Origin: Antitrichia curtipendula
Lineage: Eukaryota > Streptophyta > Bryopsida > Hypnales > Leucodontaceae
Direction of reading: 5' to 3'
NCBI GenBank assembly: GCA_951230915.1
Contig: OX579635.1
Coordinates: forward strand, 6,386,001-6,450,000
DNA: 64,000 nt
Positions 47,021 through 60,199 of the stretch are shown here, one piece after another. Position 1 is the stretch's first letter. Each line of letters starts with the position of its first letter. Made by a program: the position numbers and the translations under genes. The notes under the pieces are model-generated. The model ran no database searches. It was given only the letters and a program-made list of their open reading frames with translations, and was not told the DNA's origin.

Positions 47021-47608
47021 TGAGTGGGCATAGAAATAAAAAAAAGTGTTGGAACAACTTGAAATTTGGAGAAGAAGTAGAAAATTAGATTAGATTTCCA
47101 AAGAGCTATCATTCATCTCATTTGTATTCTTGAAGCAACGATAGTATGAAATCTAAAGTTGGAGTTGGAGATTTATACGACTACCATTTTTTAATTCCTA
47201 ATCCACTTTTTGGTCGCAGCTAGGATCCTCGTAATTTTCCAAGGCAAACCTCTCTCTATTCAACACCGGTCTATTCCTTCCATTGGTAACTCTGAGCTTG
47301 ACCTCCTTCATCCACTTTCCTTGAGTTCCTTCAGAGCATCCACACCATGTACACACACAAAAAAGGTGTCAAGTGAAGTATTCAATGTGAAGTAATGTCA
47401 ATGCTTGAAAGTTAAAATATTAATTTTTATAATCTAAATCCATTGAGATGCCACGCATAGATTTAAAAGTAAAGATACCTTGTTTTGAATTTCAAGTGAG
47501 AAGAGAAACTCTTTATATACATATGGGGTGGTAGGAGGTAAAATAATTCGTATGGAATATAAAAAATAGAATTAGTAGGAGCTTAACCAATCACAGTTAA
47601 GTTCAAAG

Positions 47609-47984
47609 TAGGAATTATGTTTGAAATAGAATTTTAGACCTCATTTAAGTATAGTAGAATAAATTTCTCCAAAAAAACTTTGAAGTAAAAGAAGTTGGAA
47701 AATTAAAATAACTTTCATTTCCAAAAATCTATTTGAGATTTCAAGCCTCCAATGAAAAGTTATGGAAAAATTTCTAAAAAGAGTTAGAAGGGAATATTTT
47801 TTGACATTTTCAAACATCCTCTTTGAATTTTGTCCATAACTTTTGATTGGAGGATTGAAATCTCAAATGGATTTTTGGAAATGAAATTTATCTTGATTTT
47901 TCAGCTTATTTATTTTCAAAGTTTAAAAAAATTCTATTATGCCTAAATGAGGTCTAAAATTCTACTTCAAACACAATTCCTAAG
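47609..47984. repeat. Foldback element, two arms of about 165-200 bp
   Basis: The left arm from TAGGAATTATGTTTGAA pairs with the right arm ending TTCAAACACAATTCCTA. Matching blocks include GAATTTTAGACCTCATTTA and TTTGAGATTTCAA. Divergence is higher than in the 44.3-kb hairpin. It is non-coding. Confidence 0.7.
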
Positions 47985-48281
47985 TTTTGACAATGAAAGG
48001 TCAAGTTTTCTTCTTCAAATTATCCCATATCCTTTGAGGATTTGCGATGGACAATAGATTTTATTATAAAAACAACTCTATACCAAAGCTGCTCACCAAA
48101 TGCCAATGAAGCAACTCTTGCATTTGTCAATTAAATTTTTCTTGATGGCAAATTGGCAAATGACATTGGTGGTTCTCGTTTATTTGTAGTTTTATTTCTC
48201 AAATCTTGGAATTTTTGCTATAAGACCATGGCACAAAAATCCAAGGGCTTGTTATGGGAAGCTTTTATAGATCACACCTAT

Positions 48282-48440
48282 CACTACTACAAAATTCAAT
48301 TTTTTTGTTGATTTGGTCATGTTGATTTGGGTCACTCTTTTGTTGATTTGGACAATAATCTGTTCAAATCAATAGATTATTGTCAAAATCAACAAAAAAG
48401 TGATCCAAATCAACAAAAAAAAACAAATTTTCTAATAGTA
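48282..48440. mobile_element. Foldback MITE with CACTACTACAAAATT terminus
   Basis: CACTACTACAAAATT on the left and AAATTTTCTAATAGTA on the right are imperfect inverted ends. The internal arms TTGTTGATTTGG and CCAAATCAACAA pair. It is the same family as 6832-7000. Confidence 0.6.
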
Positions 48441-48949
48441 AATGTTGCGTGGCTTAAATTCAAGAAGCTTGTAAATTTTATCCTAATAAGATGGAGGTGT
48501 TCTAGAGGTGTTTTGACAACACCTGGTTGCAAACCGGGTTTTTTGGTGCTCATTTTTGTTCACAGTTTAGTGGAACCTAGCTTCCTCCAAGGTAGAGAAC
48601 TTCAACTAGTTTCTTGGGATCTTGTGGTCAGTTGTTGATCAATGTTCACTTGTTGATTATATGTGATCTTGTGAGGGTAGAATGACAATTAAAAATCAGT
48701 TTGAAAGTTATGAAAAACTTTGCTGGGGACTTGTTCTCTTGGTCTACTATATTGTTTTCTCTATCAATGGAAATTGTCCATGTGTTTCAAAAAAGAATCC
48801 CATGGACTTTGACATGTTGGAGAGTTTGCTAATGGTCCCATCCCTTCATCCAATGCCCACCCCAATCTTTGTCTTTCTGCCCAGTGCAGTCTGTGCATTT
48901 GCTTTTGGCCTCAATCAACTGGAAATTTTGGCAATCCAGACTGCCCTTT

Positions 48950-49347
48950 GAGTTGAAATTTGTCTGAGAAGGCCTATAACTTCTTCACCCAACATTGGAT
49001 TGAAATAATTAAAAAGTATATATCCATAAAGCTCTTGCAAAACTACACATCCACAAAAAGTTTCAAAAAATTCAAGTAAAACTTTAGCTCATAAAAACCT
49101 AACCAAATTCCAAATTGTCTTCCAAGGGAATAATGGAACTTTAGAAATTAAATGCAAATATCTTGCAATTTATGTAGTCAAAGATTTTTGAAATTTCTTC
49201 TACACATTTTTATACTAATTAAGTAGAAGTTCCTATAACTAGATGTTCAAAAGCATAATCTAAAAAAAAATTTGCACTACACAAATAGAAATGACAATTT
49301 TGAGTGTTTTTTGAAGCAAAAATGATCTCAAGCCTTTTTGAAGTGAA
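48950..49347 (-). mobile_element. TTAA-type element, family A, decayed copy
   Basis: Bases 49140-49347 contain GCAAATATCTTGCAATTTAT, ACATTTTTATACTA and GAAATGACAATTTTGAGTG, aligned with 51296-51938. The terminal TTAA is lost. The left limit is approximate. Confidence 0.5.
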
Positions 49348-49399
49348 ATATGATGAATTATGCATACACTAGTATATAATATACAGTGGTAATAAAACT

Positions 49400-51233
49400 T
49401 TATTAGCTAACATTCAAAAATTTCCATTACCAACTACAATTGCTTAAACTATTCTTACAAATGATTTCAAAATCACCATCAGTTATAGTAATTAACAGAA
49501 ACAATAAATGGCACAAAACAACATTTTCACGACCGCAGTATACTCGATGCATGTACACTTTTAAAACTAACTAAAGTACAATACTATTCTTACACTGAAA
49601 TATCCAACGAAATACACTTATTATATAGAGGACTCATTTATACCTTCAAAAAAGGACCCCAATTGGTTGCAATATATGTCTCCTTGAATTGGATGCTACA
49701 ACATTTATAATATAGTAGAAAAGTTATAATTCTTAGCTAGGCTTCCAAGGCTATAACACATCTTATTGGCGGAAATCATTGCAATTTATACACTCCTATT
49801 TCATCTACATACAAAATTACAAATAACCCTAATGAACCAACTTATATTTTTATAGATAGCCTAAATTCCATTTACATCATCAATATACACATTAAACACC
49901 CATTAGCTCAAATAAACCACTCTAAAGAAAACCAGCTTCAACTCCACAATTCAACTACTACATTCATACTCACTCTGTTTCACAATACCAAAAGTTTGTG
50001 CCCACACTAACATACAAAGAAATAAAAAAGTAGATCATTTTACCATTTCAAAAAAATTAAATAGTACCATATGCTAGAGCATGGCTACAATCATGCCCAT
50101 GGTCTCATACTATCCTCTACTTCCTCCACAAAGATGATTAGCCCTCCTCACAACAAACGCCTAATAAAGTCTTAGTTCACTTTTTTCGTACCCACATCCC
50201 AAAATTAAAAATTCCTTCTAACGCATTACTTTCACAACAATTCTTATACATTGAAAAAATGACAAATAATCCAAATATTGATAAATCTTATCTAAAAAAG
50301 TTTGGACCAACACCTCTATTTTAAAGGCCCAATCATTCATCTTCTCAATTTTGGAATGGATAATACATTGGTCAAACTTGCAAGCACCTATTCTAACTAA
50401 CACACTATCCATCCCACTATGCAGTTTGCAATTTACAACAAATAGATACATATTTAGGTCTAGACTTAGATATACACGTTCTTCTATAATGCATCCATTC
50501 AAACATCAAAGCCCTTTGCATACAACACCATAATAAAGCAGTACATTCATGAGCTCTAAAAAATAATATTGTTACATAAAAGTCCAAATGTTTTGTACTC
50601 ATAGATGCATGAAATTTCAAAGAAAAAAATCCTATATATCACCATCCCATCATGGCTATATTCTTGTCACTACCCTAATTCTATGCTTACTTATGCTCTA
50701 ATATGCTTTGCCTTTGAACAATACCTTTCCAAAAGACCCCCCCTCTTCTACCTTATAACCTTATTACAACAACACAAAATTCAATTCATTGAATTCACAC
50801 ATTGCAAGGACAAATTTTCCTTAAACTTTATAGTGCATAAGCTTAGTAAATACCATTCACTCATTACCAACACTTGGAACTTAGGTTGGAATAAACAACC
50901 ACTAATGGTAATTACTTCATGTCCCGTGGCACAACTCAATTGCCATCCATTCAATTACTTCACCAACATTTTGAAATCCCCATTTCAACTAAAAAATAAA
51001 CAAACTTTCAAACATTAATAAGATTACCATAAAATACACTCCTTACATATTACTATACAAACAAAAGTTAAAAAATAATTTGAACTTCCTAAAATACATA
51101 AATTATCCTAAAACAAATAATATTCTTTATACGGTCTCTACTCCCCAATCCTACACTTATCGCATTTCTTTCTACAATTTGAAATGAATTACCCAACTCT
51201 TAAGCCTATCCCCCCCCCCCCCCCCCCCCCCCC
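49400..51233. other. G-poor tract ending in a run of 24 C
   Basis: On the + strand G is well under 10 percent in the lines I counted, against about 20 percent C, over nearly 1.8 kb. The tract ends at an uninterrupted C run at 51210-51233. An open frame of 137 codons (50605-51018) occurs but has no recognisable domain. The sharp strand bias suggests a single inserted element of unknown type. Confidence 0.5.
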
Positions 51234-51295
51234 TACCCTTTCATTAATTATTTGCAGTGGTTATAGTTTGTTTTTCTTCTTGAATGAAGTAATAT

Positions 51296-51938
51296 TTAAC
51301 CTCTAAAGCATTGAACTGCGGGATTTTTGGCAACATAGCAATTTTTAATAGCCTACTACGAACGAAATATTTATTTATTTTATTTTAAAATTTTCATACA
51401 ATATGTGTCATAGGAGTAGCTCTAAGGTGCAACAATTTTCTATAATATTTGACTATATGGTAAGAAAATTATTATATAAATATAATTTTTGTTGCTTAGA
51501 GGGCAACTCAAAAATATTATTTTTTCAAGAAATAAAATTATGAAACTGGTTTTCTAGATTTATATATGTTGTACAATTCCAAATGATTTGAATTTTTTCA
51601 AGCATGTAGCCAACTTGCCTTGAAGAATGAATTCAAAGAAGCACCACCATTTTGGACATTTTTTTATACAAATGTGACCTTGTGAAGTGCAGTTGCCCGA
51701 TTTTTTGTAGGGCCCCCCAAAATATTTTTGTCACTTCAAATGCTAATATCTTGCAATCTACACAGTGGAAAGCTTAAAAAAAATTCCACATCTTCTCAAA
51801 CTATTGTAATAAAATATTGTATAGTTATATGTGTCCAATTTTTTTTATTTTTTATTTTAAAAACTCGATACTTATACTAGAAATGACAGTTTTAGAGCAT
51901 TTTTGGTGAAAACATAGCCATAAACCTTTGGGTGTTAA
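51296..51938 (-). mobile_element. TTAA-bounded element, family A, 643-bp copy
   Basis: It starts TTAACCTCTAAAGCATTG and ends CCTTTGGGTGTTAA. In reverse orientation it aligns with 58462-59000, including GTGACCTTGTGAAGTGCAG and CTTGAAGAATGAATTCAAAG. Confidence 0.7.
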
Positions 51939-54244
51939 GTACCAAATCTATAAATATGGAGATTTTGTTGCAAATCAAGGATGTCATTGCTTTAAGTATA
52001 AAATCCTTAATAAATCAATTCTAACTTGTATATCAAGAGATAATTTCTTTGAGAATGGTAAATTGAAAATTTCCACTTTTTTTCACACAAATATGCAAAA
52101 GTTGCAATAAATTGAAAGTTACCTCAAGACAATTCTAGACTTGATTTTGAAATTTGAAAATTTTCAAAGACTGAATTACTTAATTACTTCAATCAATACA
52201 CTACACCTTTTAAATTATAGTTCCAGACATAAGGTATTATAAGAAATCCTCCATTTTTTACAAGCAAGAAAATTTTGATTAACGAATCCAATAATATGAT
52301 GAAAAAAATAAAAATATTCATATTTACATTGTTAATTAACCATAAAATAAGAATTAAGGAATGAAAATTATCAAGTACACTTTCTATCTAAAACCTTAGA
52401 TCTTATTAGTTTTTGAATATTTAATGCAAAAAATATCAATAACTTAGTTCCTTAGGTGAATTTATATTTTTAGTTGATCCAACTATTGAGCAAATCTCTA
52501 ATTCTTTAGCAATGAAACGTCCAAAAAGTAGTATTAAAAAGTACTCAAAGTGAATCAATACTTAGAGCATCCTGAGTCTACCCTCTATGCATCCACTGCA
52601 ATGGCAAGTCCTATGTGGATTACAAAAAAAACAATTAAAAGTTGACCCAATGCTACCGGCACCTTCCACGTTACTTTCATAGGCTCGGCATTTCTTAACT
52701 CCAGCACAATAGAAATTGGTCTTTTGTTGTGTCTTCTAATTTCTTCTACACTCTTTGCTCAACAACAATAATTGCAACAATTGAGTGCAGATTCAAATTC
52801 ATGTAGGTGCAGAAACTGCTACGAACCTTTTCCACCACCACAATCACTTTAGGAGCTCTATGCACTTCAAAACTACTTTGAAAATGTATTGATCCCAACC
52901 ACGGCACACCATCTCCGAAGATGAGCGAATTCAAAGGTTGAGTAACTGATGCTCTTTGTCATTCAATCATGGTTGAAAATTGATCAAGAATGGTATGGTG
53001 GTGGCGGTTGTAGATCCCCCAGGATTCAATGTTAGCTTTGCAAGATCGTATCATAGGTGTCGATCTTGTACAAGTTTCTTGCGACGTACCATCTATAGTT
53101 TGTATTGAATGCCAATACGTCATGAATCTGCATATATGTTGTACAAGCATCAACTTTAATCAATTATGCCCATATTGCGTGCATGATCCTTAATTCCGCT
53201 CCGTCCAATTAACCTCCCGCTTCCATATTTACATCGTTTAGGGTTTCAAAATACCGTCATCACATTGATGTGCATGCTTTAGGAAGAGACACGGTACTCG
53301 TTCACCGTTGCAATGCCCAGTTATTGACATAACACTAAGGATGCTTTTATGACTTATGATGAATATAAGCTCTCAAAAATCTTAATTTGAATTGCAATCA
53401 ATCATATTTTGAAAATATAGTGATACTTCATCATGTGAAGTTCGATGGGAAATATAATATTTATACTTTCCAAAATTTTAGTATCTAGTAGCATTGCCTT
53501 TGAACTACTAGTAATAACTTCTAAATATATCTTTGGGCATTTAGATTTCACAATTGGTAAAAGATTTGAGTAAAAATATTTTTATGGATATTCTACACGG
53601 AGGTAGGATTCAACATCCTATGGTTACAATTTTCATTAGTGCATTTTTTTTCCATTCCAAAAAATTGAACCAAATTAAATGACCATTTTTTGCAATTTAC
53701 AAGACTCACAATACAAAGGAATTTTACAAGTTAGGAACTTGTGTCAAAAAATATTACACCTAAGTTAGAATAAACCTACCATTTATCACACAGATTCAAA
53801 AATTGGACAATAACCATTCCAATTACCAAACATTTCAATTATGATAGGAACAAAATTTCATATCACTGTCCAATTACCAAACATTTCAATTGTGATAGGA
53901 ACAAAACTTCATATCATTGTCTAATGACCACACATTGTGTGACACATGGTTGCAATGAATTCTTAACTAAATTTCAGCCTTATCACCTTTAAATTGCAAT
54001 AAATCTGTAGGAAGAAATGTTTTTGCATTCATCTCCTTTAAATTGCAATAAATTTTATGGGAATAATTTTTTCTGCATTCTGTCTTTCAAAAGTGAATCT
54101 TAACATAACATTCAATATTCATGCCAAATTTCAAAACATACATGACATTTAATAATCATGCCAAATTTCAAAACATGCAAGTCTCTAATAATATTTCTGT
54201 GAAGGATTTTAATTTTGTCAGTGCGGTGATTGGCAAGTTTAGTG
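51939..54244. other. AT-rich spacer, no gene recognised
   Basis: Bases 52.56-53.33 kb are somewhat GC-richer, with short minus-strand frames that match nothing I know. A local direct duplication of about 60 bases (CCAATTACCAAACATTTCAATT) is at 53818-53890 and a shorter one (TTTAAATTGCAATAAAT) at 53990-54055. Confidence 0.4.
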
Positions 54245-54658
54245 TAAGGTAGGAGGCTCTGAAATAGAGCAGGCATTAAGAATGGATCCTATAAATGGCT
54301 CTGAAATGAACAAAAGGTGGTTCTGAAATGGACCACTATAGTCCTAGAATGAATCAAGAAAAAAAGCTTTATTAATTGCAAGAGCCAATCAATGTCTTTG
54401 CTTTCCCATTTTTCTTTAGAAGTTGCAAGTGAACAGTTTATGGAAGACCTAGGGACATAAATAGAGACCTATGACACATCTCCTTCGAAAATTCATAAGT
54501 AATTCAAAAATGCTTCAAAAAATATGAAACCACTTGCGTCAGATTCCTCTTCTATTTTTCTTTGTCTGAAAAATGAGCTAAAAATATTTTCATTCAAGGA
54601 AATACATGAAAAGGGCAGACCAGCCCTTAGATGCGCCATTTCAGAGCCTCCTACCTTA
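54245..54658 (+). mobile_element. Element family D, copy 2, 414 bp with perfect 21-bp inverted ends
   Basis: The left end TAAGGTAGGAGGCTCTGAAA continues one base further, and the right end is its exact reverse complement. No clear direct target duplication flanks it. It matches 37446-37863 in inverse orientation. Confidence 0.75.
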
Positions 54659-55205
54659 GCTCTTCTACAAGTCCGGAGGGGTGCTGCTAACTTACGACTG
54701 AAAGATAAGAGAACGATTGTTCCCATTTTAATTGCACTACCTTGAGCAATCACTGACGCGGTTTGAGCTAAAAGCATTACACAAATAGGTATGGTCAATA
54801 CCGGTAAATAGACCGCCAACCTAATATTCTGTTGTACAGTACAGTACTGAACATACCTATTCGAGCATCATGTTGATTCTGCCGAATGAGCAGCGCCAAC
54901 AAAGAGACGTTTCCTGCAAACATAATCTTGAACTACATTCCAAGGATACAGATAAACGGAAATGGAGTACCAAAAATGCGCAAAGTTCATGAAAACATGG
55001 TCTCATTCATTTGACATTATCGTAGTGTCACAGCTGCTTCAAATGCACCAACATCTTGGCAAAGTAATACTGCCCTGGTCCATTTTGATGAAAACCAGAG
55101 AAAATAAACTTGAGTAAATTCGGTTTGCACAGGAAAACTCGATAAGAAATGAGGTATGCACATCGAAGGACGTAGAAATGGAAGAATGATGAGCCCTGCA
55201 GGTTC

Positions 55206-56764
55206 CTAAAATTGAGCAGAGCGTTGCTGTACACGTGTTTTTTCACTGTCGATAATTGAACAAAGGCGAGAGACCGTGCGCTCCAGCTGGCCATCTGCAT
55301 TTACAACCACATAGTCAAATTCCGTTATGTGCTTCACCTCCTCTCGTGCTGTTGCCACTCTGACCAATAGATTCTCGACGCTTTCGGTTCTCCGTTCCAC
55401 AAGCCGCTCAACCAAGGCAAGTTCGCTCTCGGCCACCATAAAAATGAAGACTGCCTCTTGCCCAAGAAGCTTCCGAACTGTTGCAGCCCCTTGAATGTCA
55501 ACTCGCAGTACTACATCATGACCTGCGCTCATGTACTCCCTCACCTGGCAACGCAAAGCGTTACAATGATTATTATGTGCGAAAAAGACGTGCAAAACAT
55601 CAACAATCGAAGGTCGACCGACTGCTGATAATCGACTCAAAGGGACGCCTCCAAGTAAGGTAACGAAGTCCCCTGCCTTAGACTACAGCAAAAACGATTT
55701 GTTGGACGTACCTGCTTCTTGGGAACCCCTTTATAGTCACCATATACCAAAGCATGCTCAATAAGCTCGTTTCTGGCAATCAAATCAAGAAACTCGGGCT
55801 TGCTCACAAAATAATAGTCCACCCCGTCTACTTCACCTGGCCTTTTTTGCCGTGTGGTTGCGGTGACCACAAAGTGAAGCTCACTTCGAATCTCTTGCAA
55901 CCTCTGCACAGAATAATCATAATCAGACAAATTTCCATGGACTAATAATCAAGCCAGCCAAAGTACCAATTAAAGGTGAGCAGCAATGACAACCCAAGAG
56001 AAAATCTCCACGGAAAACATAAGAATTCCAAGCGAGATGACAAAGTACTTAACTATTTTGATAAACTGATCAGATTCACGAGCACAAACTAGAGGAATAG
56101 CGCATGGGGCATTAGTAATTCTGTTACCTTGATGACTGCGTCCTTGCCAACGCCACTGGGGCCACTAATAACTATCACAAGTGGCTTCGAAGGAGGAGCT
56201 TGGGTTTGGGTGTCCAACGGCGATCCTAATGCTTGTTCCAACTCCTTTAAAACCTGAACCTGGTGTAATGAAATATGAGTACACATCAGATACATTTAAA
56301 CCTGAAAATGTATCCAACCCTCACATCCAATAACCGCTAGTAAGGAATAAAATAGCATCCCAGCCCAACCGTGTGAGCAACAAGGACAACCCTAATAATT
56401 GGCCTCAGAAATGTCCATTACACTGTAGGGTAGAGAAGAGGCTGACCTTAGAAGACGAAATAGTTGCATTCATCGCATCAGCAGACGACGAAGCATAAGA
56501 TCTTGTCTGAGTTCTGCTCGCCAACCAATCCAAAATCTCTATACTCCGGCCAGAGGTTTCAGCACACAATGTACTTGCACTGCTGGAATTTGATGCAGAG
56601 CAGGCTCGCAGAGAGAGCGATTGAACGCGGGAGCGAGCAAAAGACGCTTGAACTGCATCAAGAGAATCTGGAAGACTGTGCCGTCGGTGTACACCTAATT
56701 TAAGCCCTAGAAGTGCTCCTCGGAGAAAGGGCAAGACTGTCGTTATACCTGTCATTGACAACAT
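55206..56764 (-). CDS. Guanylate kinase, organelle-targeted type (four exons)
   Basis: Exons on the minus strand are 56764-56447, 56259-56128, 55903-55712 and 55544-55206. All join in phase 0 at GT-AG sites, giving 326 residues. It converts GMP plus ATP to GDP plus ADP. The P-loop GPSGVGKD is at 139-146. Exon 3 begins [18 protein letters not shown] and contains [27 protein letters not shown]. Exon 4 carries the [17 protein letters not shown] and [12 protein letters not shown] helices of the GMP-kinase fold. Residues 1-106 are rich in Ser, Arg and Ala with few acids, as in a transit peptide. Together with GKDAVIK this points to the plastid/mitochondrial type (rice V2, Arabidopsis GKpm). Exon 2 could start 6 bases later (56253). 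A CTTTTGTAG before the ATG suggests a 5' UTR intron. Confidence 0.92.
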
Positions 56765-57780
56765 GTGAATTTCTCCACCTACAAAAGAAGAAGACGAAAC
56801 GATTCTAGTACTTGCGGAACCGTTGAAGCCACATCAAATTTGGCGACAGCCAGAAGCTCCCCAATGTAAAGCGCAGTGGGATGTCCCGACAGTCTGCGTA
56901 ATAACAGAATATTGAAAAACCTTAGGACACCAACTTAAACCCTAGTGCAGAATTAGATTCTTCTAAAATATTCCGATTATCAGAAGAAGAAAAAAACGAA
57001 TCCAAAGAATACACAAAACAAAATTCAAATAAACTAAAATAATTCAAAATCCAAATTGAACAGAAAACACTACGAATCTACACGAAGAGCTCGACTGACA
57101 GTAATAAGAGGAGTCAGTAGCAGTAAGCTTACTTCTTCCTCAAGCAGAATATAACGAAATAGAAGCAACCCCAATATTTCGTTAGAACCCTAAGTGGTGT
57201 ATTTACAAAATTCAGAATTCCACGACCAAAGACCGAAAATCTCACGAAAACTGACAGCTCACCACAAATTGAACGAGATACTACCGTTCCTGCACACTCA
57301 AACATACCTACAAAAAACTTCTGCACAAAAACCCTTGCAACGCGTACTCAACAATACGTACAACCGAATCCAAATGGCGCAGACCAACCTTCAAAGGAAG
57401 CCAAAATCGCCCATAATTGTGTGCAATTCCTGCCCCGGGAAAATGATCTCACGCGCTCCACGTAAACTCATGCGCCAAATTGGGAGTACACGCCCAAAAT
57501 GCACACCACATGATGAAAATTCTGCACGTAAGAATCAGCAAACCTGCTCGGAGACACCAGCACTGTAAATGAGTGAATGTCTCACTGCGGCCCCGTCGCT
57601 GAGTGCCTTGAAAGGAGATTGGGCTGTAGAAGGTCCCGCGAGATGCTGGCCGCCCGATCTTGTCAAGGAATACCGTCGATTCACATGGGGAACTAGCCAC
57701 GTTCCCCACGTCCCCCTTGCAGGTTTGCACGTTTTCATCAATCCTTACAGTGAGGAAGACTGATGTAGTCTTGAGATTTT
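56765..57780 (-). promoter_or_regulatory. 5' UTR and promoter region of the guanylate kinase gene
   Basis: TTTTGTAG/GTGGAG directly upstream of the ATG looks like a splice acceptor. A GC-rich block at 57580-57740 could be a non-coding first exon, but I cannot fix a donor. GC falls to spacer level after about 57.78 kb. Open frames on both strands here are under 125 codons and unsupported. Confidence 0.3.
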
Positions 57781-58461
57781 AGGGGGGGAAAATAAATTAT
57801 GCTTTTGGTAGAATTTAGACATCAAATCTTCATTTTTGCAAGTTATTTCTTTTCTTTTCTTTTCTACCCTTTTTTCTTCTTTTCTTCATTGTGAACCTTA
57901 TACAATAATCATGAAGCAATTGTGCTAGTTGCATCATTGAAGAATAGACAAAATTTATTTTTTCAACATACTTGGATGTATTCTATTCATTTCTTGTAAC
58001 TTCAGCTTTAAACTCTTAAAAACATTCATAATTCACCTTGTAGATGTTAGCTCTAGAACTAAAGTATGTACACCCATTATCAACAATCTCCAAAATGCAA
58101 CATATATATTAGAACCAAAAATCATCACAAAAATCTAATTATTGATTACAAGACAAACAATAAAAAATGACATTTTAGAAAGGTCTAGTATTATTTTTTG
58201 ATACACCCGTAGAGACTATACTTTGAAAATTCAAAACATATTTATACCATGTCCAAATAGTACTTGGTAAAGTGCATTAAAATCTTATTTTACTTGCTAT
58301 TAAGATCCAATAATATTAATTTATATTTAATGATAATAATTGTGATCGATTATAATTAGTGACAATTATAGGTGAATATATACTTTAGTTTAAAATTTAG
58401 GTTTGAATTTGGAAGTATGATAGTTGAATCTACTATGTAGTGTTGTTCAGGCCTTCAATTG
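57781..58461. other. AT-rich spacer, no gene recognised
   Basis: A TTTTC-rich pyrimidine stretch at about 57846-57890 is the only structure seen. Confidence 0.4.
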
Positions 58462-59186
58462 TTAACTCCTAAAGGACTGTGACTATATTTTCATTACAAA
58501 TGCTCTGAAATTGCCATTCCTAGTACAAGTACCAAATTTTAGAAAAAAACATTTTTGGACACATACAATCATAGGATCTTGTAGTATGCTGACTTGAAAA
58601 CATGTGGAAAATTCTTCAAAAATTTCCACTATGTAGATTGCAAGATATTAGCGTTTGAAGTGACAAAACCCCTTTTGGGGGCCCTACAAAAAACTAGCAG
58701 GCAGTTGCACCTCACATGGTCACATTTGTATATAATATGTCTAAAATGGTGATGCTTCTTTATATTCATTCTTCAAGGCAAATTGTCTACATACTTGAAA
58801 ATTTTCAGATCATTTGGAATTGTACAATATATAAAAAAAAATAGTAAGTAGAAAGAAGCATAGAATGACTCAAAGTACTAAATTGTTAAGAATTTAATTA
58901 TGGAATTGAAAAATGCCTATCCTAATGATTGGTAATGTTGTAATAAACAATTTACATCCTATGGTTTTATTTTTTTCAAAAAAATATTTAAGATTGAGTA
59001 AATATATTAGGCCATAATTTTTGACTCATATTTTCAAATGTTATGAAATTTAGTGCATATGAAAGATATTTCTTGTCCCTACCTTCAATTAAAACTTCAA
59101 CCTGATATATGAAAATCTCTAATCACATGTACCTGCCCAAAATTTCTATGTTGTCAAAAAATGCATGCTGGTCTTTGAGGGTTTAA
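58462..59186 (+). mobile_element. TTAA-bounded element, family A, 725-bp copy
   Basis: It starts TTAACTCCTAAAGGACTG and ends GGTCTTTGAGGGTTTAA. It aligns with the 935-bp intronic copy over its left two thirds, with a shorter right part. Confidence 0.7.
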
Positions 59187-60199
59187 GCATTTAATGTCTT
59201 AGAATTGAAAAATGAAATAAGAAATAGATTTTATGAACTTTGTTTCATAGATTGAATTTGAAAAGCCTAAAAACATTTTTTCATTTGAATTTGAACAAAA
59301 TATAGCTTGTTCAACCCATGATGGGCAGCTTCAACCAATTGTTTGTCTTCTCCGATCTTCCTACTAGGTCTTGACCTCCCTTGTTCGCGGATTATTGTGT
59401 CTTATTTGATCATTAGTTGTGCAGTCTAAAAACTAAATTTCTTTTGGCCGGGGATTGGTTCCCTTGGTTCTTTGTATTTTTTCCTAATAAACTAATATTT
59501 TAATAATGCTAACATCAATTTAATTTTTTAAATATTTCAACCTTGAAAATTTGAAGAATATCATTGAAATACAGAAGAATAGAAGACCAATTGTATAGTG
59601 ATTTTCTTCCACATTCCAATATTTTGAATTTTTTTTTGGTCCTCATTGGTGAATTGAAAAATATATCATTTTCAGAATAATGAAATTATTAAGAAAAATA
59701 GTTTTGCAATTTATAAAGCTAGAAAAATCTTTGCTAAGGAATCATTTAAAACTCATTTTCATGTGATGCTAGTCTATATGTTGAAATTTTTATAAATGTA
59801 AGAAGATACAATATTTAAAGTGTCAAACCTATTTATTGTTTGAAATGTACTATTCAAATTTCAAAAAGATTTAAAAACAGTAATAACCAAATATTTTGGA
59901 ATGCAATGTATTAATAGTTTAAGCTAATTTAATAGGTGTTGAAAAAATAAAAGCCTTTTCAACACTTTTATTTGTAGAAGATGGGTTTGAAAAATTTAAT
60001 ACCAAGTATAGGCCAAATTTTTTTAGTTCAAGGTGAAAGTACGAACACTATTAATATTATTTATTGCATCACACTCGGGCTCTAAGAAATGGTTAGATAT
60101 GTCCAAATTATCACCAATAATTGAATATGATACAAATAAACTAAAATAATTAATTTTTTAATTTTTTATTACATACAAAGTTTTGACCTTTTTAATGTT
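59187..60199. other. AT-rich spacer, no gene recognised
   Basis: No conserved frame and no clear repeat boundary is visible. Confidence 0.4.

Noticed and set aside
50605..51018. 137-codon + strand frame in the G-poor tract
   Set aside because: Its length can be explained by the biased composition, and no domain or hydrophobic pattern typical of a real protein is seen.
52740..53160. Minus-strand frames of 62-64 codons that looked like retroelement pieces
   Set aside because: No reverse transcriptase, integrase or protease motif can be identified.
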